Position numbers and translations under genes: made by a program. A stretch of DNA of 64,000 nucleotides, from positions 558,001 to 622,000 of the forward strand of contig NZ_UHIA01000003.1 in the NCBI RefSeq assembly GCF_900460215.1, written 5' to 3'. Under the pieces are notes generated by a model. The model was not told the DNA's origin. It ran no database searches and saw only the letters and a program-made list of their open reading frames with translations. The stretch is from Suttonella indologenes (GTDB lineage: Bacteria > Pseudomonadota > Gammaproteobacteria > Cardiobacteriales > Cardiobacteriaceae). This document shows, in pieces, positions 34,930 to 44,147 of the stretch; position 1 is the stretch's first letter; each line of letters begins with the position of its first letter.

Positions 34930-35949
34930 ATGTATCGTTTGCACCTGTATCCGGAACTCTTCAAAACACAAGAACAAATCATTGTGCAATCGGAAAAATT
35001 TTCCGTCAGCACAAAACGTTACCCGCAAGACATTGCCGGCTTGACCATTCGAAATTCGCGCGGTTACATCGAAATCCTGCCCTTTATGGGACAAATGATT
35101 TGGAATGCGGTCTTTGACGGACATTCTCTGCGCATGGGCAATATGTTTGATAAACCGCAGCGCGCTCAGGAAATCGTCGATACTTACGGCTGCTTTGCCT
35201 TCCATTCCGGCTTGTTAAGCGGCGGCTGCCCTGCCCCCGAAGACAACCATCCGCTGCACGGAGAATTTCCCTGCGCGGCAATGGACTGCGCCTATTTATG
35301 CATCGACGGCGAGCGCATCAAGCTAGTCAGCGAATATGAATATGTACGCGGTTTCGGGCACCATTACCGCGCCTGTCCCTCCGTCAGTCTTGCCGCCGAC
35401 TGCGCGCGCTTCGACATCAATATGCAGGTAGAAAACCTCTCTGCCTATCAAAAAATGCCGTTGATTTATATGTGCCATATGAACTACGCCTATATCGACA
35501 AGGCCGTCATGCGGCAAAATATTCCCGACGACGCCCTGCAATTGCGCCGCAGCATTCCGGCGCACCTGCATCCGACTCCTGAATGGCAAGCCTTCAACGA
35601 AGCCATTTTGCAGGGCGGCATTGATGCCAATGTGTTGGACAAAACGCAATGCTACGATCCGGAAATCGTCTATTTCGCCGATAATCTGCCGCAATACGGC
35701 GAGATGATGGAATTTGAATTGCAGTATCCCGACAATGGCACTGCCTTTAGCACGCGCTTTTCCAGCCGGGAATTCCCACACGCCACACGCTGGATTTTGC
35801 ACAATCCCGATCAAAAAGTCGCCGCTTTTGTGCTGCCTGCTACCGCACGCCCCGAAGGCTACAAAGCCGCTGAAGCGGCAGGCACATTGCAATGGCTCGA
35901 AGCCGGCGAAAGCCGCCGCTTCAGCGTTAACACCGGAATTAAGGAGTAA
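34930..35949 (+). CDS. deoX: DeoX-like aldose-epimerase-fold protein (DUF4432)
   Basis: The 339-residue protein has a galactose-mutarotase-like beta fold. Conserved pieces include FHSGLLSGGCPAPEDNHPLHGEFP, with LPFMGQMIW and LIYMCHMNYAY nearby. Its partner in Salmonella is DeoX of the deoQKPX operon. A role in interconverting deoxyribose anomers is likely but unproven. It lies 12 bases after deoP, with AAGGAG before its start, and two bases before deoK. Confidence 0.8.
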   Translation: MYRLHLYPELFKTQEQIIVQSEKFSVSTKRYPQDIAGLTIRNSRGYIEILPFMGQMIWNAVFDGHSLRMGNMFDKPQRAQEIVDTYGCFAFHSGLLSGGCPAPEDNHPLHGEFPCAAMDCAYLCIDGERIKLVSEYEYVRGFGHHYRACPSVSLAADCARFDINMQVENLSAYQKMPLIYMCHMNYAYIDKAVMRQNIPDDALQLRRSIPAHLHPTPEWQAFNEAILQGGIDANVLDKTQCYDPEIVYFADNLPQYGEMMEFELQYPDNGTAFSTRFSSREFPHATRWILHNPDQKVAAFVLPATARPEGYKAAEAAGTLQWLEAGESRRFSVNTGIKE

Positions 35950-35951
35950 TC

Positions 35952-36881
35952 ATGGATATTGCCGTTATCGGTTCGAATATGGTCGATCTCATTTCTTACA
36001 TCACGCGTATGCCGGCGGAGGGCGAAACCATCGAAGCCCCCGATTTTAAAATGGGCTGCGGCGGAAAAGGCGCCAATCAGGCAGTTGCTGCCGCCAAATT
36101 AGGCGCAAAAGTTCTGATGCTGACCCGCGTCGGCAATGACGTTTTTGCCGACAATACCATTGAAAATTTTCGCAAACACGGTATCGATACCCGCTACATC
36201 TTAAAAAGCGAAGCCTCCAGCGGTGTCGCCCCTATCTTTGTCGATCCGGAATCGCGCAATGCGATTATCATCGTAAAAGGTGCGAATAATCTGCTCAGTC
36301 CGGCGGATATCGAAAACGCGGAAGAAGACATCCTCAAATGCAAACTGATTGTGCTGCAACTGGAAATTCCTACGGAAACCGTCTATGCCGCGATTCGTTT
36401 CGGGCAAAAGCACAACATCCCCGTCTTGCTCAATCCCGCTCCCGCCCAACCGGATTTGATACTGGAACAAGTCAAAAGCTGCGAATTCATCATTCCCAAT
36501 GAAAGCGAACTTTCCTTGCTCACAGGCATGCCGGTCGATAATGAAGACGACATCAAAAACGCCGCCCATGCCCTACATCGCGCCGGCGTGAAAAACGTCA
36601 TCGTTACCCTCGGCGCAAAAGGCGCTTTATGGATTGACGGACAGGGGCAGGAACGGCGTTTTGCCGCCGTCACGGTCAAAGCGCAGGACAGCACCGGCGC
36701 AGGCGATGCCTTTATCGGCTGCTTTTCCCATGTTTATGTGAAAACGGGCGATATTGCGCAAGCCATCGAAGCCGCCAACCGCTATGCCGCGGACTCCGTT
36801 ACCCGCCTAGGCACGCAAAGCTCCTACCACGAGCGCGCCGCCTTTGTTGCCGACTATCCCGCATTAGCCGCCATCGTCTGA
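35952..36881 (+). CDS. deoK: Deoxyribokinase (ribokinase family)
   Basis: The 309-residue PfkB kinase starts MDIAVIGSNMVDLISY and has GCGGKGANQAVAAAKLGAKV and the catalytic DSTGAGDAFIGCF. It is closer to Salmonella DeoK than to RbsK, including the opening MDIAVIGSNMVDL and the ending TQSSY. It phosphorylates deoxyribose to the substrate of DeoC. It is the fourth gene of the operon. Confidence 0.9.
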   Translation: MDIAVIGSNMVDLISYITRMPAEGETIEAPDFKMGCGGKGANQAVAAAKLGAKVLMLTRVGNDVFADNTIENFRKHGIDTRYILKSEASSGVAPIFVDPESRNAIIIVKGANNLLSPADIENAEEDILKCKLIVLQLEIPTETVYAAIRFGQKHNIPVLLNPAPAQPDLILEQVKSCEFIIPNESELSLLTGMPVDNEDDIKNAAHALHRAGVKNVIVTLGAKGALWIDGQGQERRFAAVTVKAQDSTGAGDAFIGCFSHVYVKTGDIAQAIEAANRYAADSVTRLGTQSSYHERAAFVADYPALAAIV

Positions 36882-36883
36882 GC

Positions 36884-37864
36884 ATGGCTAAAGAGCATTC
36901 TCTCAGCAAACGCGACATCCAATCCTTGGATGTCGCCAAACTCTACTACCAAAGCGGCAAATCGCAGCAGGACATTGCCGCCATTATGGGACTCTCTCGC
37001 CCCACCATCGCCAAACTCCTGCAACATGCGCAAGACCTCGGCTTCGTGCAAATCCGCATCTGCGACCCGCGCGAACACACGGACGAACTCGCCGAACGTA
37101 TTCAAGAGCGCTACCGCTTAGACGAAGTCCGCCTAATTCCCAGCCCGCCGGAGCACGACCTCGACCGCCTGCGCCAAGAACTCGGCAAAGCCGCCGCCCG
37201 CATGCTGGAAAAACTGGTGCGCGACGGCGACTGCATCGGCATCGAATGGAGCAACACCATACAAGCCATGGCGAAAGCCCTCGTCAGACAAAACCGCAAA
37301 CAGGTCAAAGTCGTGCAACTGCGCGGCAGCGACACCCAAATGCAGCAAAACCTCAACGAAGCCCAAAGCATCCACCGCATCTGCCAAGCCTTTCAAGCCG
37401 AAGGCGAAACCCTCAATCTGCCCTGCGTTTTCGACCAATTGCACACCAAAAACCTGATGGAAAAAGAAAACCCGATCCGCCGCGTGCTGGAAAGCGGCAA
37501 ACAATGCCGCATCGCCGTCTTTACCGTCGGCGCCGCCGAAGCCGACAGTCCCCTCTTCAGCTCGGGACTCTTCAGCGATACGGAAATCGCCCACCTGCTG
37601 CAACATGCCGTCGGCAGCATCTGCGCCCGCTTTGTCAACCGCGAAGGACAAATCTGCCTCCCCGATCTCAATAACCGCACCATCGGCATCCGACTACCCG
37701 ACCTGCGCCACAAAGAAGAACGCCTGCTCATTGCCGGCGGCAGCCACAAAGCCGCCGCCATACACACCACCCTCAAATACGGCTACGCCAACCGCCTGGT
37801 CAGCGACGAACGCACCGCCCGCCACATCATGCAGCACAACTCATCCGCAGGCATTGCACTATAA
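36884..37864 (+). CDS. SorC/DeoR-type (B. subtilis DeoR-like) regulator
   Basis: The 326-residue protein has an N-terminal helix-turn-helix (SQQDIAAIMGLSRPTIAKLLQHA, about 29-50) and a C-terminal sugar-phosphate sensing domain (GIEWSNTIQAMA, TVGAAE, LIAGG). In B. subtilis the SorC-family DeoR represses deoC and nupC and responds to deoxyribose-5-phosphate. Being the last gene of the deo operon, it would control its own synthesis through the operators at 32870-32909. Confidence 0.88.
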   Translation: MAKEHSLSKRDIQSLDVAKLYYQSGKSQQDIAAIMGLSRPTIAKLLQHAQDLGFVQIRICDPREHTDELAERIQERYRLDEVRLIPSPPEHDLDRLRQELGKAAARMLEKLVRDGDCIGIEWSNTIQAMAKALVRQNRKQVKVVQLRGSDTQMQQNLNEAQSIHRICQAFQAEGETLNLPCVFDQLHTKNLMEKENPIRRVLESGKQCRIAVFTVGAAEADSPLFSSGLFSDTEIAHLLQHAVGSICARFVNREGQICLPDLNNRTIGIRLPDLRHKEERLLIAGGSHKAAAIHTTLKYGYANRLVSDERTARHIMQHNSSAGIAL

Positions 37865-37894
37865 TGCCGTCTCCCACATTTGACAGGTTCATTT

Positions 37895-38353
37895 ATGCCA
37901 ACTTTTCTACCATACCGAGGCGCCGTCATACTGCTGACGATACTGCTCGGCTGTTTTCGAAGCCTGATTGCGCAACCGCCTCAAGCACTCATCATTGATG
38001 AAGCCGAGCGTATATGGCAGGTCGCCATTGCCGCCGACACCCCCTCCCGCAACCGCGGTCTGATGCACCGCCCTTGGCTGGCGCCTTGGCAAGGTATGCT
38101 CTTTCTGTTTCCGCGACCTAATGACACCTCATTTTGGATGAAAAACACCATTACCGCGCTCGACATCCGCTTTTACGATGCTCAAGGCGTCTTGCTCGTC
38201 CGCTATTCCCATGCCCAACCCTGCCTGCATCAGCCCTGTCCCACTTATCCCTCTTTCGGCAAAGCGCTGTATGTATTAGAAACCCGCAGTAACAGCTGGA
38301 TCGGCGGGCACATCCGCATTCTCTCTCTGCCCGAACATCTCGAGCCGCGCTAA
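37895..38353 (+). CDS. DUF192 family exported protein
   Basis: ATG 37895 gives 152 residues with a signal peptide (to about residue 24); an upstream TTG at 37880 is in frame but weaker. The DUF192 core RGLMHRPWLAPWQGMLFLFPRP and FWMKNTITALDIRFYD is complete. The family is a small extracytoplasmic beta-barrel of unknown function. Two cysteines (QPCLHQPC) are an uncommon addition. It follows the deo regulator by 30 bases. Confidence 0.85.
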   Translation: MPTFLPYRGAVILLTILLGCFRSLIAQPPQALIIDEAERIWQVAIAADTPSRNRGLMHRPWLAPWQGMLFLFPRPNDTSFWMKNTITALDIRFYDAQGVLLVRYSHAQPCLHQPCPTYPSFGKALYVLETRSNSWIGGHIRILSLPEHLEPR

Positions 38354-38428
38354 AAAGCGCCTTTGCCTCATACGCCGGCATTCTTATACAATGCCGCGCT
38401 TATCCCTTCAGCGTTTTTAAGGACTGTC

Positions 38429-41014
38429 ATGAGCGACCACACCCCGATGATGCAGCAATATCTTGGTATTAAAAAAGACTTTCCGCATACCCTGCTGCTT
38501 TATCGCATGGGCGATTTTTACGAACTGTTTTACGAAGACGCCAAAGAAGCCAGCCGTCTGCTCGGTATTACGCTGACCGCACGCGGCAAAAGCGGCGGCG
38601 AAGCGATTCCCATGGCGGGCGTGCCGGTGCATGCTTTGGAAAACTATCTCGCCAAATTGGTCAAACTCGGCGTATCGGCGGTGATTTGCGAGCAAATCGG
38701 CGACCCTGCACAGAGCAATGGGCCGGTAGAACGCGCCGTAACCCGCATCATTACCCCCGGCACTTTAACCGATGAAGCGCTGTTGGACGACAGCCGCGAC
38801 AATACCCTGCTTGCCATCGTTCAAGAGCCTAAAAGCGGTACTTATTACTATGCCGCCGCCGATATTACGCGCGGCGATTTTTATCTGAGCGACACACTGG
38901 ACGAAGCCGCGCTGTTGAGCGAACTAGAACGCCTGCGCCCTGCGGAAATCCTGATTGAAGAACGCAGCCGTCTGCCGCAGCAAGCGCATTTGGCGCGCCT
39001 GCAACGCCAGCCCGACTGGTATTTTGACGCCGACAGCGCCTTGCGTCTTATGCTCGCGCATTATCAGCTGCAAAATCTGGACGGCTTCGGCTTGCAGGCG
39101 AGCGACCCCGCCCTGCCTGCCGCCGGTTGTCTCCTGCAATATCTGCACGACACCCACAAACAAAGCCTGCCGCCGCTCAATCCGCCGCAAAAACAGCAAG
39201 ACCGCCGCCATATCCTGATTGACGCCACCACCAGACGCAATCTGGAAATCGAATACACCTTAAGCGGCGACAGCAAACGCAGCCTTATCGGCGTACTCAA
39301 CCGCTGCCAAAGCGCCGCCGGCATCCGCACCTTCAAACGCTGGCTGAATCAGCCCTTAACCGAACGCGCACCGCTTATCGCTCGCCATGACGCCGTCGAA
39401 GCCCTGATGCAGCAATCGCGCGAAAACCTGCGCAAACAACTCAAACACAGCGCCGATATCGAACGCATCACCACGCGTATCGCCATGGGCAGTGCAAGAC
39501 CGCGCGAACTCGCCCATCTGCGCGACACCTTTCTGCAACTGCCTGCCATTGCCGAGCAAATTCAGCCTGCCCTAAGCCGCAGCGCCCTATTGCAAGCCCA
39601 TCATCAGCAACTGCTGCAACACACAGACAGCGCCGCAAAACTGCAACAGGCATTGGTAGAAACACCGCCGCTGACGCTTAAAGACGGCGGTATTTTCGCC
39701 CCCGGCTTCAGTGCCGAATTAGACGAACTCAATCATCTCACCACCCACAGCGAAAGCATTTTGGCGGATATGGAAATCGCCGAACGGGAAAAAAGCGGCA
39801 TCAACACGCTCAAACTCGGCTTTAACCGCGTCCACGGCTTTTACATCGACATTCCGCGCAGCCAAGCCGCTCTTGCCCCTGCCCACTGGATTCGCCGTCA
39901 AACCCTGAAAAACAGCGAACGCTACATCACAGACGAACTCAAAACCTTGGAAGACCGCGTTTTAAACGCCCGCGAACAAGCCCTGCAATTGGAAAAAACC
40001 CTATACGCCGCCCTGCTTGCCGAACTCGACCGACAACGCGAAGCGCACTACCGCCTCGCCCAAGCCCTTGCTGAAATCGACTGTCTCGGCGGCTTTGCCG
40101 AAATCGCCGCCGAACAACACTATTGCCGTCCGGAATTTGTCGAAGAAGCCGCCCTGACGATTAAAGCAGGACGACATCCCGTGGTGGAAATCCTCAGTGA
40201 CGCGCCCTTTATCGCCAATGACACCGCACTCAACACACGCCGCCAATTACTCATGCTGACCGGCCCTAACATGGGCGGCAAAAGCACCTACATGCGCCAA
40301 ACCGCACTGATTACGCTGCTTGCCTGCGCAGGCGCCTTCGTGCCGGCACAATCCGCCCTCATCGGACGCATCGAACGCATCTTCAGCCGCATCGGCGCCA
40401 GCGACGATTTGGCCGGCGGACGCTCCACCTTCATGGTCGAAATGAGCGAAACCGCCAATATCCTCAACAACGCCGATGCACACAGCCTTGTTATCATGGA
40501 CGAAATCGGGCGCGGCACCGGCACATTCGACGGACTCTCGCTGGCATGGGCAAGCGCCCTGCATCTTGCCTGCCACAATCACGCCCTCTGCCTCTTTGCC
40601 ACCCACTATTTCGAGCTCACCGCATTAGCCGAAGAACACCGCAACATTCACAACATCCACCTCAGCGCGATTGAAGAGCAAGACAACATCGCCTTTTTAC
40701 ATCAAGTGCAAAACGGCGCGGCAAGCAAAAGCTACGGCATACAAGTGGCGCGGCTGGCAGGCGTCCCCAGCAGCGTCTTACATCAAGCGCGCAGCAAACT
40801 CAGACAATTGGAAGGCGAGCGCGAACGCGCCCAGCGCAGCTTAATGCAGGGACAACTCTTCAGCAGCCTCGAAACGCCCGAGCCTGCCGAAATCCCCGAA
40901 GCCCTACAATGCGTCATCGACAAACTGCAAGCCGTCAACCCCGACAATCTCAGCCCCAAAGCCGCCCACGAACTGCTGTATACTTTGCGTGACTATTTGG
41001 CAGAAATCCCCTAA
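38429..41014 (+). CDS. mutS: DNA mismatch repair protein MutS
   Basis: ATG 38429 follows AAGGA and gives 861 residues. The mismatch-reading Phe-X-Glu is in GDFYELF near residue 31, Walker A is GPNMGGKST and Walker B LVIMDEIGRG. The ATPase signature that normally reads GRGTSTFDG or GRGTSTYDG here reads GRGTGTFDG: the serine is glycine at residue 698 (40520-40522). The rest of the ATPase is well conserved. MutS starts mismatch repair with MutL, which is not in the window. Confidence 0.95.
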   Translation: MSDHTPMMQQYLGIKKDFPHTLLLYRMGDFYELFYEDAKEASRLLGITLTARGKSGGEAIPMAGVPVHALENYLAKLVKLGVSAVICEQIGDPAQSNGPVERAVTRIITPGTLTDEALLDDSRDNTLLAIVQEPKSGTYYYAAADITRGDFYLSDTLDEAALLSELERLRPAEILIEERSRLPQQAHLARLQRQPDWYFDADSALRLMLAHYQLQNLDGFGLQASDPALPAAGCLLQYLHDTHKQSLPPLNPPQKQQDRRHILIDATTRRNLEIEYTLSGDSKRSLIGVLNRCQSAAGIRTFKRWLNQPLTERAPLIARHDAVEALMQQSRENLRKQLKHSADIERITTRIAMGSARPRELAHLRDTFLQLPAIAEQIQPALSRSALLQAHHQQLLQHTDSAAKLQQALVETPPLTLKDGGIFAPGFSAELDELNHLTTHSESILADMEIAEREKSGINTLKLGFNRVHGFYIDIPRSQAALAPAHWIRRQTLKNSERYITDELKTLEDRVLNAREQALQLEKTLYAALLAELDRQREAHYRLAQALAEIDCLGGFAEIAAEQHYCRPEFVEEAALTIKAGRHPVVEILSDAPFIANDTALNTRRQLLMLTGPNMGGKSTYMRQTALITLLACAGAFVPAQSALIGRIERIFSRIGASDDLAGGRSTFMVEMSETANILNNADAHSLVIMDEIGRGTGTFDGLSLAWASALHLACHNHALCLFATHYFELTALAEEHRNIHNIHLSAIEEQDNIAFLHQVQNGAASKSYGIQVARLAGVPSSVLHQARSKLRQLEGERERAQRSLMQGQLFSSLETPEPAEIPEALQCVIDKLQAVNPDNLSPKAAHELLYTLRDYLAEIP

Positions 41015-41090
41015 ATCCGCTTGCCTTAGCAAGGCAATCTGCTAAGCTAGGCGCGAGTTATTGTTTTTCTCAACATTGAGAAACATTTTC

Positions 41091-41110
41091 GCCGCTTGCG
41101 GCATTTTTTA
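41091..41110 (+). terminator. Small terminator-like hairpin
   Basis: GCCGC-TT-GCGGC followed by ATTTTTTA, 14 bases before the next start codon. Another stem, TTTCTC / GAGAAA, lies just upstream. It may end the mutS transcript or attenuate the next gene. Confidence 0.6.
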
Positions 41111-41123
41111 TTAAGGAAAACCA

Positions 41124-42692
41124 ATGAAAAAAACCCTACTTTGCGCCGCGCTTATCGCCGCCCTCAGCGCCTGCGACAACAACAGCAAAAACGACAGTAA
41201 CAACAGCGGCAGCAGCACGCCTGCCGTACAGCAAGAACAAAAAGCTGCCCTTAAAGCCTTAACCGGCGCCGCCCAAGCCGAAGCCGCAGAAAGCCGCTTC
41301 AAAGACCTCAATGCTCGCACTAATCAAATACTGGCAGCCAGCCTCGGTAAAGCCAACCCCATCTTCAAAAGCCTGAAAAGCGAATTTCTCAGCTACCAGC
41401 GCGGCGAACAAAGCTCCAGCGCTGACACAAACATCACGATTGAATTCGGCGACGTCCTCATTGCGGAAGAAGAAAGCCTGAGCTCGCCGATAACAGTTAG
41501 CGCTAAAAACAGCATCGACCACTCGGACGCGCTTGCCGAGCAAGGCATTGTGGCGAAAATCACAAGCACATTCATTGTGGATGACGCCTTAAAAGCCCGC
41601 CTCGAACTCAGCGATAAAGAAAGCGCGCACGTAGCGAAAATCCTAGATCATCTGGAACTCAATACCGTGTTATTTGCCGATAATAAAGTCGAACAAACAA
41701 TCGGCATCAAGCCGGTTGCGCTCGTAGAAGACGGCACAGAATTCCATTATGAAGGTCTGAGCTACACCGCCACCTTCCTGCAGGAAGATTTGAAAGACAA
41801 TCCTATTTACCCTGCGGACATCCAACTGCAATCCGGCATATTGCGCTTTGTAGAAAACGGCGTCGAGCAAATAAAACTGGAGCCGATTAGCGGCAGCGGC
41901 AACATCAGCGCCGACGGCGATATGAACTTCAAAACCGGCGCCATTCATTTAACGACGCCTGACGGCGTCACGCTGCACATCGGCAATACGGAAACACTCG
42001 GCGAAAAACTCAGCTTCGATCCGCAATTCCCCCAATATCTCGGCAAAATCGACCATCGTTTGAACGACATCAAAATCACCTCCGACGAGACTCACGTTTT
42101 TGAATTCAAACAGGCTTATCTCGGCACCAATACCATGAAGAACGGCGATTTGTACAATGTGCAAATCAGCGCCGGCATTGAGCCGATTACCGATTTCCTG
42201 AAAGACCTTGCCGGCATCTCGGGCGTGAAAATCAACAAAAGCACCCTAACTGTGGATTTCAACAACATCAGCGCCGATACCTTAGAGAAATTGCAAGCCG
42301 CCGGCTATGACGACAGCATCATTGACGAAGCCTTCCTGCAAAGCCTGATAGACAATGCCGCGCAAAACCAAACCGAACTGCACCTCAATACCGCCGTGGA
42401 GACGGAAGCCGGCACAGCAACCGCGAAAATCGACATCAAAGCCGTTGCCGCTGCCGCCGATAACGGCAGTCATAAAAACCGCAGCAGTATGAGCGACGAA
42501 TCATTTTTGCAAGATTTCGACATCGAAGCCCTTGTACGCGTGCCTGAAACCATTCCGCAAGCCACCGGCATGGCGGCAATGATGGAAATGCAAGCCAAAG
42601 GCTTCTTGAAAAAAGAAGACGGACATTATGTGCTGGACTTTAGCCTCAAAAACGGCAAAGCCACGCTTAACGGACAAGCGCTTCCGCTGTAA
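41124..42692 (+). CDS. Lipoprotein with YdgA/DUF945-like body
   Basis: The 522-residue protein has lipobox LSAC (Cys16) and an Asn/Ser-rich linker. The long beta-rich body resembles the DUF945/YdgA family: repeated DGVTLHIGNTETLG-like strands, a late TETAGTATAKIDIKAV segment and an EMQAKGFLKKEDGHYVLDFSLKNGKATLNGQALPL ending, cited by its hallmark GHYVLDFSLKNG. The function of the family is not established. AAGGA precedes the start. Confidence 0.72.
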   Translation: MKKTLLCAALIAALSACDNNSKNDSNNSGSSTPAVQQEQKAALKALTGAAQAEAAESRFKDLNARTNQILAASLGKANPIFKSLKSEFLSYQRGEQSSSADTNITIEFGDVLIAEEESLSSPITVSAKNSIDHSDALAEQGIVAKITSTFIVDDALKARLELSDKESAHVAKILDHLELNTVLFADNKVEQTIGIKPVALVEDGTEFHYEGLSYTATFLQEDLKDNPIYPADIQLQSGILRFVENGVEQIKLEPISGSGNISADGDMNFKTGAIHLTTPDGVTLHIGNTETLGEKLSFDPQFPQYLGKIDHRLNDIKITSDETHVFEFKQAYLGTNTMKNGDLYNVQISAGIEPITDFLKDLAGISGVKINKSTLTVDFNNISADTLEKLQAAGYDDSIIDEAFLQSLIDNAAQNQTELHLNTAVETEAGTATAKIDIKAVAAAADNGSHKNRSSMSDESFLQDFDIEALVRVPETIPQATGMAAMMEMQAKGFLKKEDGHYVLDFSLKNGKATLNGQALPL

Positions 42693-42712
42693 TCGGAAAT
42701 TTCCTATCAAAC

Positions 42713-42740
42713 AAAAAACGGGCAATACGCCCGTTTTTTT
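42713..42740 (+). terminator. Rho-independent terminator, both strands
   Basis: Stem AAAAAACGGGC / GCCCGTTTTTT with loop AATAC, between two converging genes. Confidence 0.92.
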
Positions 42741-42762
42741 ATGCCCTCTTAATTGCTAAGTT

Positions 42763-43332
42763 TTATTCAGACTTAGCTGTCGGCTCTGCAATCACGCCGC
42801 AATATTTGCGCGCACCGCCGCCGCCCAAAGGAGCAGGATGATCGCTGTAATTATCGCCGCCGGCATGAATCATTAAAGAACGTCCGTATAAATCCGCAAT
42901 ATCCTCGATGCGCGGCGCAAGCACAGGCTGCACCTTGCCCTCGGCATCTACCGCCAAAGCCGGCAAATCGCCCAAATGCCCGCCATTATTCCAAGGACCT
43001 AAATGCGCGCCGGTATTTTGGGGATCCCAATGGCCGCCGGCAGCCAAACCCGCCACCATTTTGCCGTCTTTTTCCGCAGGGTCGCAGCTGGGATTTTCAT
43101 GCACATGGAAACCGTAAATCCCCTGCGGCAGCCCTTCGATCTCAGCCTGGAAAAGCGCGCCGTAATTGTTGTAGCTGATGCGCACTTCGCCGACGATTTT
43201 ATTGCCGTTTTCCACGTCCAACAAAGCCATCGGCACGATAATATCTTCGCGCAGCATAGCAGTAGGCATGACAGTTTCCGCCTGCGCCGCCAATCCTGCC
43301 AATAATGCACCTATTAATACACATTTTTTCAT
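42763..43332 (-). CDS. sodC: Periplasmic Cu,Zn superoxide dismutase
   Basis: The 189-residue protein has a signal peptide ending AAQA. It carries the metal ligands FHVHENPSC, AGGHWDP, HLGDLP and IHAGGDNYSD, with the disulfide partner in KYCGV. SodC removes superoxide in the periplasm and often helps host-associated bacteria survive phagocyte attack. It converges with the lipoprotein gene and shares its terminator. Confidence 0.95.
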   Translation of the reverse strand: MKKCVLIGALLAGLAAQAETVMPTAMLREDIIVPMALLDVENGNKIVGEVRISYNNYGALFQAEIEGLPQGIYGFHVHENPSCDPAEKDGKMVAGLAAGGHWDPQNTGAHLGPWNNGGHLGDLPALAVDAEGKVQPVLAPRIEDIADLYGRSLMIHAGGDNYSDHPAPLGGGGARKYCGVIAEPTAKSE

Positions 43333-43408
43333 CGCTGTCCTCCTATTTGAAATGAGCTGCCATTCTACCGCCTTATGCCACCGTGCGACAATCTAAGACA
43401 GCGTCACG

Positions 43409-43516
43409 TATAGTCGAAGAATTGAAAAAGCATTACGGACTTGGCTCGCCTTGCCGTACTATCTGTACTGTCTGCGGCTCGCCGCCTTGTACTACTTTTT
43501 CACTTCTCCGACTATA
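43409..43516 (+). mobile_element. Correia-like element, complete copy
   Basis: 108 bp including flanking TA. Ends TATAGTCGAAGAATTGAAAA and CACTTCTCCGACTATA; core CTCGCCTTGCCGTAC, CTGTACTGTCTGCGGCT, CGCCGCCTTGTAC. The core is nearly that of the short Neisseria Correia repeat, while the terminal repeats differ. Confidence 0.9.
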
Positions 43517-43560
43517 GACCACCGAACAATCGTCAAAATGCGGATTCAATCTGCTGTTTC

Positions 43561-43740
43561 TTACCGCCAAACGCAATGCCTCTTGTCCAACAGCGCCTCA
43601 TGCTCCTGCCACAGAAGTGGCAAATCCGCTGCTGAAATACCATCTGTCAAACCGTCGCTGCACAGCAGCAATGCTTCGCCCGCCTGCAAACGCCCTGCCG
43701 TCGCGTAAATGGCAAAGCCCTCATCCTCAGCCTGCCACAC
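43561..43740 (-). pseudogene. 3' fragment of a PP2C-type phosphatase gene
   Basis: The frame through 43740-43561 encodes EDEGFAIYATAGRLQAGEAL and LLLCSDGLTDGISA, the C-terminal part of a PP2C/SpoIIE-like serine/threonine phosphatase with its DGLTD metal motif. The rest of the domain is absent: upstream of 43740 the same frame only shadows yqaA. The fragment begins at the yqaA stop, so a deletion probably joined the two genes. Confidence 0.65.
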
Positions 43741-44147
43741 TAATAAACAGCCGTCATTATAATGCCGTAGCGTAAAAACTTGCCCGCCGTAATCGCCAAA
43801 ACGCAATGCCATACAGACAGGCGCAAATAGCCTGCGGCAAGCGGCAAGGCATCGCCAATTACGGGCAGCCACGAGAAAAACAGCAGATTGGCGCCGTAGC
43901 GTTTCAATATCGTCAATGCCTTAGGCGAAATCCGCGCGCGGTAATGACGGGCGGCGATACGCCCTAGAGCATAAGAAGTGATGGAACCCAAGCTGTTGAA
44001 CGCACCCGCAATCAGCAAAGCCGCCCAAGCCAATTCAGGCTTTTGCCACAGCAAAGCGGCGAAGGCGGCATCGGAGGTGCCGGGTAAAATGGTGGCGGAA
44101 GTAAAGGCGGATAATGCCAGTGCGCTTAATAGGGAAACATCCGTCAA
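43740..44147 (-). CDS. yqaA: YqaA-like DedA/SNARE-family membrane protein
   Basis: The 135-residue membrane protein is similar throughout to E. coli YqaA: SAFTSATILPGTSDAAFAALL at the start, LKRYGANLLFFSWLPVIGDALPLAAGY, and GKFLRYG near the end. It lacks a few residues at its C terminus compared with E. coli, where the phosphatase fragment begins. Function is unknown; DedA relatives act in lipid transport across membranes. Its start overlaps the glycosylase stop. Confidence 0.85.
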   Translation of the reverse strand: MTDVSLLSALALSAFTSATILPGTSDAAFAALLWQKPELAWAALLIAGAFNSLGSITSYALGRIAARHYRARISPKALTILKRYGANLLFFSWLPVIGDALPLAAGYLRLSVWHCVLAITAGKFLRYGIIMTAVY

